Positions 17,971-27,797 of a stretch of DNA of 37,307 bases are shown here, one piece after another. The translations under genes and the position numbers were made by a program. The DNA is from Thalassobium sp. (GTDB lineage: Bacteria > Pseudomonadota > Gammaproteobacteria > Pseudomonadales > Oceanobacteraceae). Every line of letters starts with the position of its first letter. The first letter of the stretch is position 1. The notes below the pieces were generated by a model. The model did not search any database, had not been told where the DNA came from, and worked only from the letters and a program-made list of their open reading frames with translations. The DNA is taken from positions 1 to 37,307 of the forward strand of contig NVUW01000011.1 of assembly GCA_002733205.1 (NCBI GenBank), in the 5' to 3' direction.

Positions 17971-19418
17971 AGCTACAAGTTAACGACAAGCTTGAGCGCT
18001 TCTTACGTGTTCACAAGCCCCTAAAGATAATCATAGGCGGGCGTGGTTCCGGTAAATCTATCGGCGTTGCTGACTGCATGGTTTTTAAAATGCTCACTGA
18101 TGGCGTATCAATCATGTGCCTACGTGAGTTCCAAGACAGTGTAGACGATTCTGTTCATAACGAGCTGAAGGATAGCATTGTAGAGCGTATTGGCCTTGAA
18201 GGTTGGGACTTGCAAGCAACCAAGATAGTTGCGCCCAACGGAGCTAGGACAACATACAAGGGCGCACGCCGTAACCCTGACAGTGTGAAGTCAGTTAAAG
18301 GCTACCCTATTTCATGGTTTGAGGAAGCGCAGACCGCCAGCGCTGAGAGCCTTGATAAGCTAATCCCGACGATTATCCGAACAGAGGGCGCAGAATGCTG
18401 GTTTACGGCAAACCCTGAAGCTAGCGGCGATCCATTTAGCCAAAGGTTTATTGTTCCGTTCCAGAGGGAATTAGACGCTAACGGATACTATGAGGATGAC
18501 CTTCACATGATCCTTGTGTTGAACTGGCGGGATAATCCTTGGTGGAACGACGCACAGGAAAAGATACGGCAACACGATTTCAACACCATGCCCCGCACTA
18601 AGTATGATTGGGTATGGGAAGGCAAGTTTAACGACAGCGTTGATGGTTCCATTATCCTTCCAGAATGGTTTGACGCAGCCAAGGACGCGCACAAACTCCC
18701 TCACCTTAAAGCGATGTTTGAGCCACAGGGCGCTAAGATTGCTGCACATGATCCATTTGATGACGGCGGAGACGCTGCGGGCTTTGCAATACGACACGGC
18801 AGCATAATCACAGAGGTACACACCAAAGAAACAGGCGAGATAGACGCAGTGTGTTCATGGGCAACCAAACTCTCGCGGGATCATAATGTTGATTGGTTCG
18901 TGTGGGATGGTGACGGCATGGGAACAGGGTTAAAGTTCCAAGTATCAGAAGCCTTCAAAGGAACGCACACCAAGTACCATATGTTCAAGGGTAGCTTATC
19001 AGGCAAAGGCCAGGATAACGCAGAGCTTCCCTATATGCCTGTAGACGGTGACAGAGATTCAGACAGCAAAGTTAAAACCTACGCAGACACGTTTAAGAAC
19101 AACCGGGCGCAATATTACATTGAACTAGCGAGGCGTTTCAAGAACACCTACAACTGTGTCATTAAGGGAAAGTACGTTGACCCTGCAGAAATGATAAGTT
19201 TGAATGTTGACGGTATAGGTGATATCGTTTCGCTCAGAACGCAGCTTTGCAGGATACCACGTAAGCCGAACGCACAAGGGTTAGAACAGATCATGAGCAA
19301 GGAAGATATGAAGAAGCTCAAGATTGCATCCCCTAACGAGGCAGACGCGGTAATGATGACTATGTACAATCCGCCCGCACAATCTGCACCAATAAAGATT
19401 AATTTTTCAGGGTGGTAA
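17967..19418 (+). CDS. Terminase large subunit (TerL), ATPase and nuclease
   Basis: The 483-residue motor protein has a Walker A GGRGSGKS (residues 24-31), a Walker B ISWFEEA near 115-121 with the glutamate, and a C-terminal RNase H-like nuclease: AAHDPFDDGGDAAGFA, WFVWDGDGMGTGLK and an acidic EADAVMM near the end. It belongs to the Sf6/PBSX-like terminase_3 group. It packages DNA into proheads and cuts the concatemer, probably by headful as in P22 relatives, consistent with circular permutation. The start overlaps the 58-residue gene. An inverted repeat (17949-17962) covers its ribosome binding site. Confidence 0.93.
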   Translation: MKLQVNDKLERFLRVHKPLKIIIGGRGSGKSIGVADCMVFKMLTDGVSIMCLREFQDSVDDSVHNELKDSIVERIGLEGWDLQATKIVAPNGARTTYKGARRNPDSVKSVKGYPISWFEEAQTASAESLDKLIPTIIRTEGAECWFTANPEASGDPFSQRFIVPFQRELDANGYYEDDLHMILVLNWRDNPWWNDAQEKIRQHDFNTMPRTKYDWVWEGKFNDSVDGSIILPEWFDAAKDAHKLPHLKAMFEPQGAKIAAHDPFDDGGDAAGFAIRHGSIITEVHTKETGEIDAVCSWATKLSRDHNVDWFVWDGDGMGTGLKFQVSEAFKGTHTKYHMFKGSLSGKGQDNAELPYMPVDGDRDSDSKVKTYADTFKNNRAQYYIELARRFKNTYNCVIKGKYVDPAEMISLNVDGIGDIVSLRTQLCRIPRKPNAQGLEQIMSKEDMKKLKIASPNEADAVMMTMYNPPAQSAPIKINFSGW

Positions 19419-19419
19419 T

Positions 19420-21606
19420 ATGCCAGACTTTACTAAACACGAAGTAGCGATCCGGTTACTAGAAGAGGCACAATCCGCCGATGATGATCAAAGGGAATTA
19501 GCCCGCGACGATCATTTATTTGTTACCAAGGTTGATGGTCAATGGGAACCAAAGTTCTGGTCTGATTGCGAGGGTAAGCCCCGTTATACATTTGATATGA
19601 CTTCACCAATCGTTGACCAGATTTCAGGAGACATTGAACAGTCAGACTTTGACATTAAGATTTCCCCCGCAGGAAACGACGCGACCAAAGAGCTTGCAGA
19701 GCTGCGTGATGGTATGGTGAGGAATATCGAGAACCTATCCAATGCACAGGGAATTTACGCAGACGCAGGGCGCAACGTTGTCACATCTGGAATAGATGGA
19801 TGGATGGTTGTTAGTGAGTTCCTGAACGACAATAGTTTCGACCAAGACATTGTTGTAAAGCCAATCTACAATTTCACTGACAGGGTTTGGTTTGACGTTG
19901 GAGCACAGAATAGAGATGCATCAGACAGTGAGTATGGTTTTCTGTTATCCGCAATTCCTACAGAGAAGTTCAAGCAGCTATGGCCTGAAGGTTCCGGCTC
20001 AAGTGTTAGTGATGGCAACGACGCCACCGCATACTTTGACAAGGCGGAAACTGTAGTCATTGGGCATATCTATTACCGAAAGCAGACAGAGCGCGAGCTT
20101 GTAAAGACTAGCCTTGGCCGTGTGTTTGAGAACGACGAAGATTTCAAGAAGATTGAAGACGAACTAGCCGCCGCTGGTGAAACAGTTCAAGACACGCGCA
20201 TGGTTAAAGATGATACGTTCTTCATGCGTAAGTTTGACGCAGACGGATGGCTTGAAGAAGAAGAAGAAACAGTTTTTAGTCAGATCCCTCTTGTCCCTGC
20301 ATACGGTAACTTTAAGGTTATCGAGAACAAGACTACCTATCACGGCGCTGTACGTAAGCTTGTAGACCCGCAGCGGGTTATGAATTACTCGCTATCCCGT
20401 GAGATTGAGGAAGGCGCACTAGCTCCGCGTGCTAAGTACTGGATGACCACAGAGCAAGCTAAAGGGCATACAGATTCTTTACGCACACTAAACACCAATG
20501 CAGATCCTGTTCAATTCTATAACAATGACGCTACAGTACCAGGACCACCACAGCAGAACGGCGGCGCACAGATTAACCAAGGCCTGCGTGTTATGTCTGA
20601 CGGTATGCAACAGATTATGGGTTCAGCGTCTGGTATCTTCGCTGCGGGCATGGGCAACAACCCTAACGCACAATCAGGCGTGGCTATTGAGAAGCTTCAA
20701 ACGAAATCCAACAACATCACGGTTAAATACTTCAAAGCGCTTGAGATAGCTATTTGCCAGACAGGCCGCTTAATACTGGATGCACTGCCGAAGGTTTACG
20801 ATGTTGAGAGACAAGTGCGGATCATGAGCGAAGATGGTTCATTCGACATGCAGGACATCAACCAAGTAACTATTGACCAACAAACAGGCGAGCAAGTCAC
20901 GCTTAATGATTTGACCATAGGCAAGTATGATGTGACTTGCACCGCTGGCCCTTCATTCAACAGCCGCCAGCAAGAGACTGTGCAAGGATTGCTTGAGCTT
21001 GCTGCTATTGATCCTTCTATCATTGCGCTTGGCCAAGACATTCTACTGAATAACATTTCCACACCCGGCATTGATAAGATTGCCGAACGTTCACGCCATC
21101 AGTTATTAAGTAGTGGTGTGATTCCTGAAGACCAACTAACAGACGATGAGAAGGAACAGGCAGCCCGTGCAGCACAACAGCCACAAGAGCCGAGCGCTGA
21201 GATGGTGCTGGCACAAGCGGAGCAAGCGAAAGCAGACGCTGACCACCAGAGAAACCAGATTGAAGCAGCGCGATTACAGGCTGACACAGCTAATAAGCAG
21301 CAGCTTAACCAGATTGAAGCAGCTAAACTTCAATTGAAGGCGCAAGAGCAGGACGTTACATTCGCTGAGAAGTCTTCAAACCTTGACTTAAAAGCCCGTG
21401 ACCAGCAGTTCAATCAGCTTCTCAAAATGCAGGAAGCAACCAATACAGCCTTGAATGATGTGGTTAAGAGGCTGAACACGAACGCTGACACAATGAAGAC
21501 TATTCGAGAAGCTTCAGGCGCTGACGTTATCACCGGCCCTGGCATCATAGATAATTTCATAACACAATCGAATGTTGTTACTGAAGGACAGGAACAGATT
21601 GATTAA
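19420..21606 (+). CDS. Portal protein, P22-like
   Basis: The 728-residue protein fits the P22-type portal in size and pattern: RELARDDHLFVTKVDGQWEP, TFDMTSPIVDQISGDIEQSD, DIKISPAG and GIDGWMVVSEF, then VVKPIYNFTDRVWFDVGAQN and later NSRQQETVQGLLELA. The C-terminal 160 residues are a long Gln/Ala-rich coiled coil (EQAKADADHQRNQIEAARLQ and similar), probably the barrel that projects into the head. The portal is a dodecamer at one vertex that serves as the DNA channel. It starts 1 bp after TerL. Confidence 0.9.
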   Translation: MPDFTKHEVAIRLLEEAQSADDDQRELARDDHLFVTKVDGQWEPKFWSDCEGKPRYTFDMTSPIVDQISGDIEQSDFDIKISPAGNDATKELAELRDGMVRNIENLSNAQGIYADAGRNVVTSGIDGWMVVSEFLNDNSFDQDIVVKPIYNFTDRVWFDVGAQNRDASDSEYGFLLSAIPTEKFKQLWPEGSGSSVSDGNDATAYFDKAETVVIGHIYYRKQTERELVKTSLGRVFENDEDFKKIEDELAAAGETVQDTRMVKDDTFFMRKFDADGWLEEEEETVFSQIPLVPAYGNFKVIENKTTYHGAVRKLVDPQRVMNYSLSREIEEGALAPRAKYWMTTEQAKGHTDSLRTLNTNADPVQFYNNDATVPGPPQQNGGAQINQGLRVMSDGMQQIMGSASGIFAAGMGNNPNAQSGVAIEKLQTKSNNITVKYFKALEIAICQTGRLILDALPKVYDVERQVRIMSEDGSFDMQDINQVTIDQQTGEQVTLNDLTIGKYDVTCTAGPSFNSRQQETVQGLLELAAIDPSIIALGQDILLNNISTPGIDKIAERSRHQLLSSGVIPEDQLTDDEKEQAARAAQQPQEPSAEMVLAQAEQAKADADHQRNQIEAARLQADTANKQQLNQIEAAKLQLKAQEQDVTFAEKSSNLDLKARDQQFNQLLKMQEATNTALNDVVKRLNTNADTMKTIREASGADVITGPGIIDNFITQSNVVTEGQEQID

Positions 21607-21630
21607 CTTGAATTTGGTTAACTTTATGAT
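21603..21630 (+). promoter_or_regulatory. Candidate promoter before the scaffold and coat genes
   Basis: TTAACT (21603-21608), 16 bp, TATGAT (21625-21630). The 82-bp gap after the portal gene also holds a TTAAC/GTTAA inverted repeat. Extra transcription here would suit the high demand for coat and scaffold. Confidence 0.4.
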
Positions 21631-21688
21631 AAACTACCCCTACGCGCTGGGTGAAGCGTGGCATTTACACCTATAAGGGCATTAAAAA

Positions 21689-22492
21689 ATGGATGATTTC
21701 CAGAATGAGCCGCAAGACATCGTAGAAGATGTTGTTACCGAGTCGGCACCGGTAGAAGCAGAACAGCCAGAGGGTGACGCCCCGGTTGAACAGGAAGCGA
21801 AGGTTACTTTTGACGAACCGCAGCAAGCTAAAGTCAACGAGTTAATCGGGCAGAAGGTTGGAGCACAACGCGCAGCAGAGCGCAGAGCTGAAGACCTACA
21901 ACGCCAGTTAACAGAAATGCAAGGCAAGCTGCCAGAGGATAAGGCACCAGAACTTCCGCCACTCCCTAACCCCGATGAACATTTCGATGATCCGGCCAAA
22001 TACAAGGCTCAAGTCGAGGCAAGGGAAGCGGCAATAATTAAACGTGCTGAGTTTAATGCAGGACAACAGGCGCATGAAGCGCAAATCCAGCAAGAGACTT
22101 ACCGTAAGCAGGTTGAGAACCAAGAGGTACAAAAGCAGCGTGTAACTAAATACGAGGGTTCAGCGAAATCATTCGGTATTGAAGAAGCAGCAATGAATGA
22201 CAGCGCTAATATCCTTGCGCGGGATGGAATATCGGAAGGTTTGTTTTATCATATACTTGATGACGCACACGGACCGCTGATTACAGCCCATTTAGCTAAC
22301 GACCCTGTAGAACGTGATAAAGTTTTTAGAATGTCACTAGCACAGGCCGCTGTATATATTCACTCTGAAGTCAAACCTAAGCTTACAGGCACACGGAAAA
22401 CAACCACGGCCCCAAAGCCTGTATCTATTGTTAGTGGTTCAGGCATACCGGATAAAGAACCGGACATTAACAAAAGGGCCGTCTATAAATAG
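21689..22492 (+). CDS. Scaffolding protein
   Basis: The 267-residue protein sits between portal and coat, as in P22. It has a very acidic N-terminus (MDDFQNEPQDIVEDVVTESA), a central Gln/Glu/Ala-rich coiled coil (QRAAERRAEDLQRQLTEMQG; HEAQIQQETYRKQVENQEVQ) and a basic C-terminus (SEVKPKLTGTRKTTTAPKP) of the kind that contacts coat protein. Scaffolds guide procapsid assembly and then leave. Identification comes from composition and position rather than from a strict motif. Confidence 0.8.
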   Translation: MDDFQNEPQDIVEDVVTESAPVEAEQPEGDAPVEQEAKVTFDEPQQAKVNELIGQKVGAQRAAERRAEDLQRQLTEMQGKLPEDKAPELPPLPNPDEHFDDPAKYKAQVEAREAAIIKRAEFNAGQQAHEAQIQQETYRKQVENQEVQKQRVTKYEGSAKSFGIEEAAMNDSANILARDGISEGLFYHILDDAHGPLITAHLANDPVERDKVFRMSLAQAAVYIHSEVKPKLTGTRKTTTAPKPVSIVSGSGIPDKEPDINKRAVYK

Positions 22493-22502
22493 GTGACTAG
22501 AA

Positions 22503-23789
22503 ATGGCTGACAATTTAGACAGCAACATAACACGAAAACTTCTTCGTAAGTTTCTCCCTGCTTTTGATAGTGCTCGCGTGCTGTCAAAAGGCGTTAACAC
22601 ACAGTTGATTTCAGGACAGTTTAACCCGTCAACAGGTGACAAGGTTGATGTTAAGCGCCCGCACGATTACACATCATTTACTGATGCAACTGGTGATTTG
22701 ACTTCCTCAACATCAAGCGCTCTGATTGCTGGTAAGGCAACTGCTACAGTCCAGGAATGGCGTACTGTATGGGTTGAGTATAACCGCCTACAAGAAGCTA
22801 TTGAGCTTGACCAAAAAGGCAAGCCCGGCGAGCTTCAGTCTATCTTTGGTCCAATGGCTACCCGCCTTGCAACTGACCTAGAGCGTGACTATGCAGCGTT
22901 TATCAGTAAAAATGCTGGTTTGCTTTCTGGTACATACGGCACAGCAGTTAGCACATGGGATCATGTGGCCGATGCTGGCGCAGTAATGCAGGCTAACGGC
23001 GTACCAATGGATAAAGCATGGAAATACTATGTTAACCCATTCACCCAGCGCGCCCTAGCTAGCGACCAGCGTTCTTTGGGTTCAGGTAGTAACTCACTTG
23101 TTGATACAGCTCACGAAAAAGCATTGATCACTAGAAACTTTGCTGGAATGGACGTGTTCACAGCTAATACGCTACCTACATATTCCTCAGAGGTTGGCGC
23201 TGATCGTGCCGGTGCTATCGACACTAACCCGGTTGTTACTTATCTTGCAGCCAAGGACACTATGACGCAATCAGTTGCGATCACTGGTTTCCAGGCTAAC
23301 CTTCAGATTCGTGCTGGTGAAGTTATCCGCATTTCTGGACGTTTCGCACTTGATAAGTCAACACGCGATCCGATCATTGATGAAACCGGCGCTAAGGTTC
23401 CATTTACTGCCGTTGTTACAGCGGATGCTCTACTAGACGGTTCCGGTGATGGTACTATCATTATCGCAGGTCCAGCCATCTTTGAAGCCGCTGGTGCCTA
23501 TAACACTGTAGACAGCGCGATTGTTGCAACTGATGTCATCACCCTACTTGGTGCTGCATCAACAACCTTCCAGCCTAATCTATTCTGGCACCCTGACGCC
23601 TTCACATTGGGCTTTGTTGACATTCCTAAGCTACACGGCATGGACAACAGCGTAGTTAACGTTGACGGTATTTCAATGCGTATGGCTCTTGATGGTAACT
23701 TGATCCAGAACAAGCAAGTTCTTCGGGTTGATATTCTACCAGCTTACGGCGTTATGAATCCATTCATGGCCGGTAAGAGCTTCGGTTAA
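22503..23789 (+). CDS. Major coat protein, P22 gp5-like
   Basis: The 428-residue protein has the length and character of P22-type coat proteins (about 430 residues): KGVNTQLISGQFNPSTGDKV, VKRPHDYTSFTD, ATVQEWRTVWVEYNRLQEAI, a FGPMATRLATDLERDYAAFI helix and a middle inserted domain with FQANLQIRAGEVIRISGRFA, as in the P22 I-domain region. The C-terminal end (KLHGMDNSVVNVDGISMRMA) also fits. It forms the HK97-fold capsid. A strong terminator follows directly. Confidence 0.92.
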   Translation: MADNLDSNITRKLLRKFLPAFDSARVLSKGVNTQLISGQFNPSTGDKVDVKRPHDYTSFTDATGDLTSSTSSALIAGKATATVQEWRTVWVEYNRLQEAIELDQKGKPGELQSIFGPMATRLATDLERDYAAFISKNAGLLSGTYGTAVSTWDHVADAGAVMQANGVPMDKAWKYYVNPFTQRALASDQRSLGSGSNSLVDTAHEKALITRNFAGMDVFTANTLPTYSSEVGADRAGAIDTNPVVTYLAAKDTMTQSVAITGFQANLQIRAGEVIRISGRFALDKSTRDPIIDETGAKVPFTAVVTADALLDGSGDGTIIIAGPAIFEAAGAYNTVDSAIVATDVITLLGAASTTFQPNLFWHPDAFTLGFVDIPKLHGMDNSVVNVDGISMRMALDGNLIQNKQVLRVDILPAYGVMNPFMAGKSFG

Positions 23790-23802
23790 ACTTCTCTCTC
23801 TC

Positions 23803-23834
23803 GGGGGGCTGCTTCGGCGGCTCCCTACCTTTTC
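23803..23834 (+). terminator. Rho-independent-type terminator after the coat gene
   Basis: A 10-bp stem with a TTCG tetraloop (GGGGGGCTGC-TTCG-GCGGCTCCCT, 23803-23826) is followed by ACCTTTTC. The T-run is short, so termination may be partial and set the coat to tail ratio. Confidence 0.75.
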
Positions 23835-23847
23835 ACGGAGTGTTATT

Positions 23848-23985
23848 ATGGGTATGTGGGTAAAACCAAGCGGTGTTGAGCTTGAAGTTAACGAAACAGA
23901 GGGATCAATTGCGGCGGCTGAAGGCTTCGGCTGGAAACGCAAGCGTGGACCTAAGAAGAAATCCAAAGAGAAAAAGGCCGAATAA
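23848..23985 (+). CDS. Small basic protein, 45 residues
   Basis: ATG 23848 follows GGAGTG. The product (MGMWVKPSGVELEVNETEGS, then AAAEGFGWKRKRGPKKKSKE) has a short N-terminal strand region and a very basic tail that could bind DNA or RNA. Similar tiny proteins of the MWVKPSG.ELEVN type lie after coat genes in several phages with P22-like heads, from memory. It ends directly at the start of the gp4-like gene. Confidence 0.65.
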   Translation: MGMWVKPSGVELEVNETEGSIAAAEGFGWKRKRGPKKKSKEKKAE

Positions 23986-24480
23986 ATGGCAACCGCTGCA
24001 CAAGTTCTAGAAGCATCATTAAAGCGCATACTTGTTCAAGGTGCAGACGCTGAATTGCAGGCTGACGAGTTCAGTGATGCAATCTTTTCTATGAACAACT
24101 ACATGCTGGACCTAGACGCTCAAGGCGTGAAACTTGGCTATACGGTGGTCACAAGCCTCAGTGATGAAGTTACTATCCCCCTTGGCGCTCTACGGGGCGC
24201 TATTGCGAACATAGCTATAGAGATTTCCCCCGATTATGGAGGAGACATTAGCTCTGGATTAGTTAGGGCGGCAGAGTCCGGCCTGAAAACAATGCAACAG
24301 CTAGGAATTGTGTTAGGTGAAACCGCATTTCCTTCTACGCTACCGCGAGGTTCTGGCAATTACGACAACAGCACGAACAGCCGCAAATACTATGGGTGTA
24401 CCGAAGAAGAGATCCTATCCGAGACAACGGGCGCAATTGGTGTAGAAACCGGTACACAGGACGAAATAGATGGTAGTTAG
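23986..24480 (+). CDS. Head-completion protein, P22 gp4-like
   Basis: The 164-residue protein matches the gp4/tail accessory factor outline: AAQVLEASLKRILVQGADAE, LQADEFSDAIFSMNNYMLDL and GVKLGYTVVTSLSDEVTIPL, GALRGAIANIAIEISPDYGG. gp4 binds below the portal, closes the packaged head and provides the platform for tail proteins; P22 gp4 also has a muramidase-like activity, not evident here. The gene ends with an 11-bp overlap with the next. Confidence 0.85.
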   Translation: MATAAQVLEASLKRILVQGADAELQADEFSDAIFSMNNYMLDLDAQGVKLGYTVVTSLSDEVTIPLGALRGAIANIAIEISPDYGGDISSGLVRAAESGLKTMQQLGIVLGETAFPSTLPRGSGNYDNSTNSRKYYGCTEEEILSETTGAIGVETGTQDEIDGS

Positions 24481-26095
24481 AAGCCAAGGCATAAGAAAAT
24501 CAACATTCCCGGCTAATACGGAAATTCCTAGTGATGCAACGTTTGATTTCGTGTCTGCGGGGGTTAACTTTAAAATCCCTGCATCTGATATGATTGCAGC
24601 GTTCGGCACTGTGGGAACCATTGTTCAAGGGGGCGAGGCAACAGGCGCACAGGTTCTTGACGACCAAGGTGTAACTAAGGTCATTCGCTCCATTGTTGGG
24701 GGTGACGGGATTATTACTTCAATTAATGCGCAAGAAAGCGTTGAAGTTAAATCTGGTATGCAACAGGGCGCGACAGGCATCAAGCTTATAGACGACTTCA
24801 CCATTGAAGACCCCACATTATCCACATTGATTGCTGGTGACGGCATGAACATCACTAAATCAAATGATCAAGTTACTCTTGCCGTAGCGGGATCACTTGG
24901 CGGCATTAATAGAATCTTGGTTCAAAGCGCTTCGGACCTATCAGGCGCGCTTGACAGCACCAAAGAATACTTTCTTGACGGCATTATTGACATGGGAGCC
25001 ACACAGATTGAAATTCCTGTAGGGGGCCTGAATTTATCTGGCTATAACTTCGATGTTTCAAAGCTAATATCGAGCGCAGGCGCTTACACGATGTTTACAT
25101 CTCCCGTAGGTGGCAGCGGCAACCTTTTGGGTAAAGATTACGCCATCGAAGTTACGGGCGCGGGATCACAGGTTTATGACATTGTAAGCGATACCGGCAA
25201 CGAAGCATTTGAGTTTGCGCGCATTAACTACAACAATTGTACTTCCCTTGGAACTATCGACAATTACCGCCAGGGGTTAGAGTCTGGAACTGGACGCTTT
25301 GGTGGCTCTCCTAACCTTATTCTAAAAGGCGCATGGGCGGGCGGTTACTTCATTGATGTGTCTATCGTTAGAGGCCTAGATTCGGGGTTCACGGGGTCAT
25401 TGTTTGAGGCTGGCGCGAGCTTTCTTATGCAGTCACGCTTTAGAAGCAATCAGAACATTGACCTTCCGGCAAGCGCCTCTTTCTTTGATTTTGCAGCCGC
25501 TAACTTTGCCAATCCATCAACATTGCAGATAACGGGCGCTATTATTACCCGTAACGGCACTTCTGATGCGTCTGATTCTAATATCACGCCAAATATAACA
25601 GAGGTGGAATTGGCAAGCGCATGGTCGGGAAACCAAGGAATGCCGAATACACACGTTGGAGGAACGCTTAACGTTGATAGTACTGCAACAACTACAATTT
25701 CATCACCATCAACATTTGTTGACCTCGCGGGAACATGGGGGCCAACGGATTTACAGCACTTTGATGAACCAAGTAACGGACAGCTACGGCACATTGGCAA
25801 CGACCCTAGAGAGTTCACAGTTATATCATCCCTTGTTATTGCAGGCCCTGCAAATAATGACGTGGCGGTCAAGGTTGTAAAGTTCGATAGTTCCGCAACA
25901 AGCTTTATTGATGTTTACACGCAGACAAGAGATATCAATAATCTTGTAGGTGGCACAGACCGCGGCGATTTTGATATAAATATAAACGTTACGCTAGATC
26001 AAAATGATTACGTCAAGCTACAAGTAGCGAATAACACCGGAACGGGCGACCTAACCGCGCAAACGGATAGTTATTTTAGGATAATGGATCGCTAA
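24470..26095 (+). CDS. Tail or tail-tip structural protein between gp4 and gp10, 541 residues
   Basis: This gene sits between gp4-like and gp10-like genes, where P22 has nothing. The N-terminal 120 residues (SQGIRKSTFPANTEIPSDAT; ASDMIAAFGTVGTIVQ) look like a virion-attachment region, then come many short strands (GGINRILVQSASDLSGALDS; FARINYNNCTSLGTIDNYRQ; NPSTLQITGAIITRNG) that suggest a beta-helix, and a C-terminal jelly-roll-like domain (REFTVISSLVIAGPANNDVA; DININVTLDQNDYVKLQVAN). It has features of a spike or receptor-binding trimer or a tail-tip protein. No catalytic motif is seen. Confidence 0.65.
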   Translation: MVVRSQGIRKSTFPANTEIPSDATFDFVSAGVNFKIPASDMIAAFGTVGTIVQGGEATGAQVLDDQGVTKVIRSIVGGDGIITSINAQESVEVKSGMQQGATGIKLIDDFTIEDPTLSTLIAGDGMNITKSNDQVTLAVAGSLGGINRILVQSASDLSGALDSTKEYFLDGIIDMGATQIEIPVGGLNLSGYNFDVSKLISSAGAYTMFTSPVGGSGNLLGKDYAIEVTGAGSQVYDIVSDTGNEAFEFARINYNNCTSLGTIDNYRQGLESGTGRFGGSPNLILKGAWAGGYFIDVSIVRGLDSGFTGSLFEAGASFLMQSRFRSNQNIDLPASASFFDFAAANFANPSTLQITGAIITRNGTSDASDSNITPNITEVELASAWSGNQGMPNTHVGGTLNVDSTATTTISSPSTFVDLAGTWGPTDLQHFDEPSNGQLRHIGNDPREFTVISSLVIAGPANNDVAVKVVKFDSSATSFIDVYTQTRDINNLVGGTDRGDFDININVTLDQNDYVKLQVANNTGTGDLTAQTDSYFRIMDR

Positions 26096-27552
26096 TGGTA
26101 AAAACCCAACTCCCATTAACAGGCGGTTTCTATGTAAGCCGAAGCCTTCCTATATCAGCGCAGGAATGCACAAACCTTTATGTGCATATTAACCAAGGCG
26201 GCGGTTTAGCTGATGAGAGTTTATGGGGCACGCCAGGATCCAACCAATTAGCAACAACAGGCACCAACCAGCAAGTTAATCGTGGGTCGCACAATAAAGG
26301 CGGCATCCCGTACTTTGTAAACGGTGACATGCTTTACAGGCTCAATAGGACAGTTGACGCGCAAAGCGTTGAAAGCTTCACCACTACGTCGCTAGGCACT
26401 ATTGAAGGCGACGGGCGCGTTAGTATGGCTGATAATGGGAACCAGCTTTGTATATTGGTGCCGGGCGGCAAGGGTTATATTTTTGATGAGAACGCAGGAA
26501 CGCCTTTTCAGGAAATAACCGATTCAGACTTTACGGCCAACGGAAACCCACAGCATGTAGTTTTCATTGATGGGTTCTTTTTGTTCACAACTGACAGTAA
26601 GAAATTCATTGTCTCAAACCTGAACAATGGGCTTGTATACACCGCAACAGACTTTGGCACAGCAGAGGCCGACCCTGACGATATTGTTGCGCCTGTAGTT
26701 AGTAACAATCAGCTATATATCACCGGCACAGAAACAATTGAGGTGTTCCGTAATGCGGGCGGTTCTGGATTTCCTTTCGTTCGAGTAGAGGGCGGGGCGC
26801 TTAACGTTGGTGTGTTTGCCGCATTTTCCCTTGCGAATGTCTCGGATAGTTTCTTTTTCATCGGGGGATCCGAGAATGAAAAGCCATCAATATATCAATC
26901 ATCTGGCGGCAATGTTCAGCTTGTATCGACTGATGGCATCAACGTTATTTTAGAATTATTGACAGAGGTACAGTTAAGCGGAGTTTCAGCCCTTCATTAT
27001 TCAGAAGCCGGATCAAGGTTCGTTGGCTGGATACTGCCGACAACAACTATCTTCTACGATATGACTAGCGGGCGCTGGCACGAAAGAAAGAGCCTCTTTA
27101 TTGATGAGGGTGTTTCAAGTCTCACACGTTGGCGTGCAAACAGCATGGTTAAGGCTTATTCCCGCATTCTGATAGGTGACGCGGTTGATGGGCGTGTAGG
27201 AGAGATTGATCTAGATATATTCGGAGAATACGGGGCAGACATCATAAGCACTATCGCAACGGTTCCCTTTTCAAACAATGGCGACAGAATACTTGTTCCA
27301 GAAATTGAACTGACCATAGAAAGCGGCGTAGGCAATAGCGACGTTACAGATCCTAAGATATGGATGGATAGAAGCCTAGACGGCAAGACATACACAGACC
27401 CCCGCATTCGCTCAATGGGCAAGATCGGAGAGTTTAATCACCGTTCTATATGGCGCAGGAACGGTAGAGCTGAAAGGTTCGAGGTGTTCCGGTTCGGCTG
27501 TAGCGATCAGGTCAAGAAAGTATTCATCAAGCTAGAGGCGGATATTAAATGA
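26095..27552 (+). CDS. Packaged-DNA stabilization protein, P22 gp10-like
   Basis: The 485-residue protein opens LPLTGGFYVSRSLPISAQEC followed by TNLYVHINQ, the usual gp10 beginning, then carries beta-strand repeats of a propeller-like type and a C-terminal FRFGCSDQVKKVFIKLEADI. gp10 hexamers attach below gp4 in the P22 tail and keep DNA in. It overlaps the neighbouring genes by 1 and 4 bp. Confidence 0.85.
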   Translation: MVKTQLPLTGGFYVSRSLPISAQECTNLYVHINQGGGLADESLWGTPGSNQLATTGTNQQVNRGSHNKGGIPYFVNGDMLYRLNRTVDAQSVESFTTTSLGTIEGDGRVSMADNGNQLCILVPGGKGYIFDENAGTPFQEITDSDFTANGNPQHVVFIDGFFLFTTDSKKFIVSNLNNGLVYTATDFGTAEADPDDIVAPVVSNNQLYITGTETIEVFRNAGGSGFPFVRVEGGALNVGVFAAFSLANVSDSFFFIGGSENEKPSIYQSSGGNVQLVSTDGINVILELLTEVQLSGVSALHYSEAGSRFVGWILPTTTIFYDMTSGRWHERKSLFIDEGVSSLTRWRANSMVKAYSRILIGDAVDGRVGEIDLDIFGEYGADIISTIATVPFSNNGDRILVPEIELTIESGVGNSDVTDPKIWMDRSLDGKTYTDPRIRSMGKIGEFNHRSIWRRNGRAERFEVFRFGCSDQVKKVFIKLEADIK

Positions 27553-27797
27553 CCATCGCACAGCCTGATAGAAAAATAGTCGATGACAATGGACAATCAG
27601 TTATTCGGTTCACTACTTGGTTAGATCAGGTCACGCGCCTGCAAATAGCTGAAGGTTCCGGATCGCCTGAAGGGGTTCTAGTTGCAGAGCAAACAAAGCT
27701 ATATATGGACACCTCAGGAACAGCAGGGAATATTCTGTATATCAAAAAGCTATCTGAAATCTCAGGTGATAAAACACAAGGCTGGATTTTAGTATGA
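27549..27797 (+). CDS. Small structural-type protein, 82 residues, in the tail-needle slot
   Basis: It stands where P22 has the needle gene 26, but it is much shorter and lacks a trimeric coiled coil. The end (SPEGVLVAEQTKLYMDTSGT, AGNILYIKKLSEISGDKTQG then WILV) is the common motif of small phage virion modules and of fiber tips (EG.V.A..G.LY..T.GG...LY.K....G...GW). It may be a short trimer cap or a tail connector. Confidence 0.65.
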   Translation: MTIAQPDRKIVDDNGQSVIRFTTWLDQVTRLQIAEGSGSPEGVLVAEQTKLYMDTSGTAGNILYIKKLSEISGDKTQGWILV

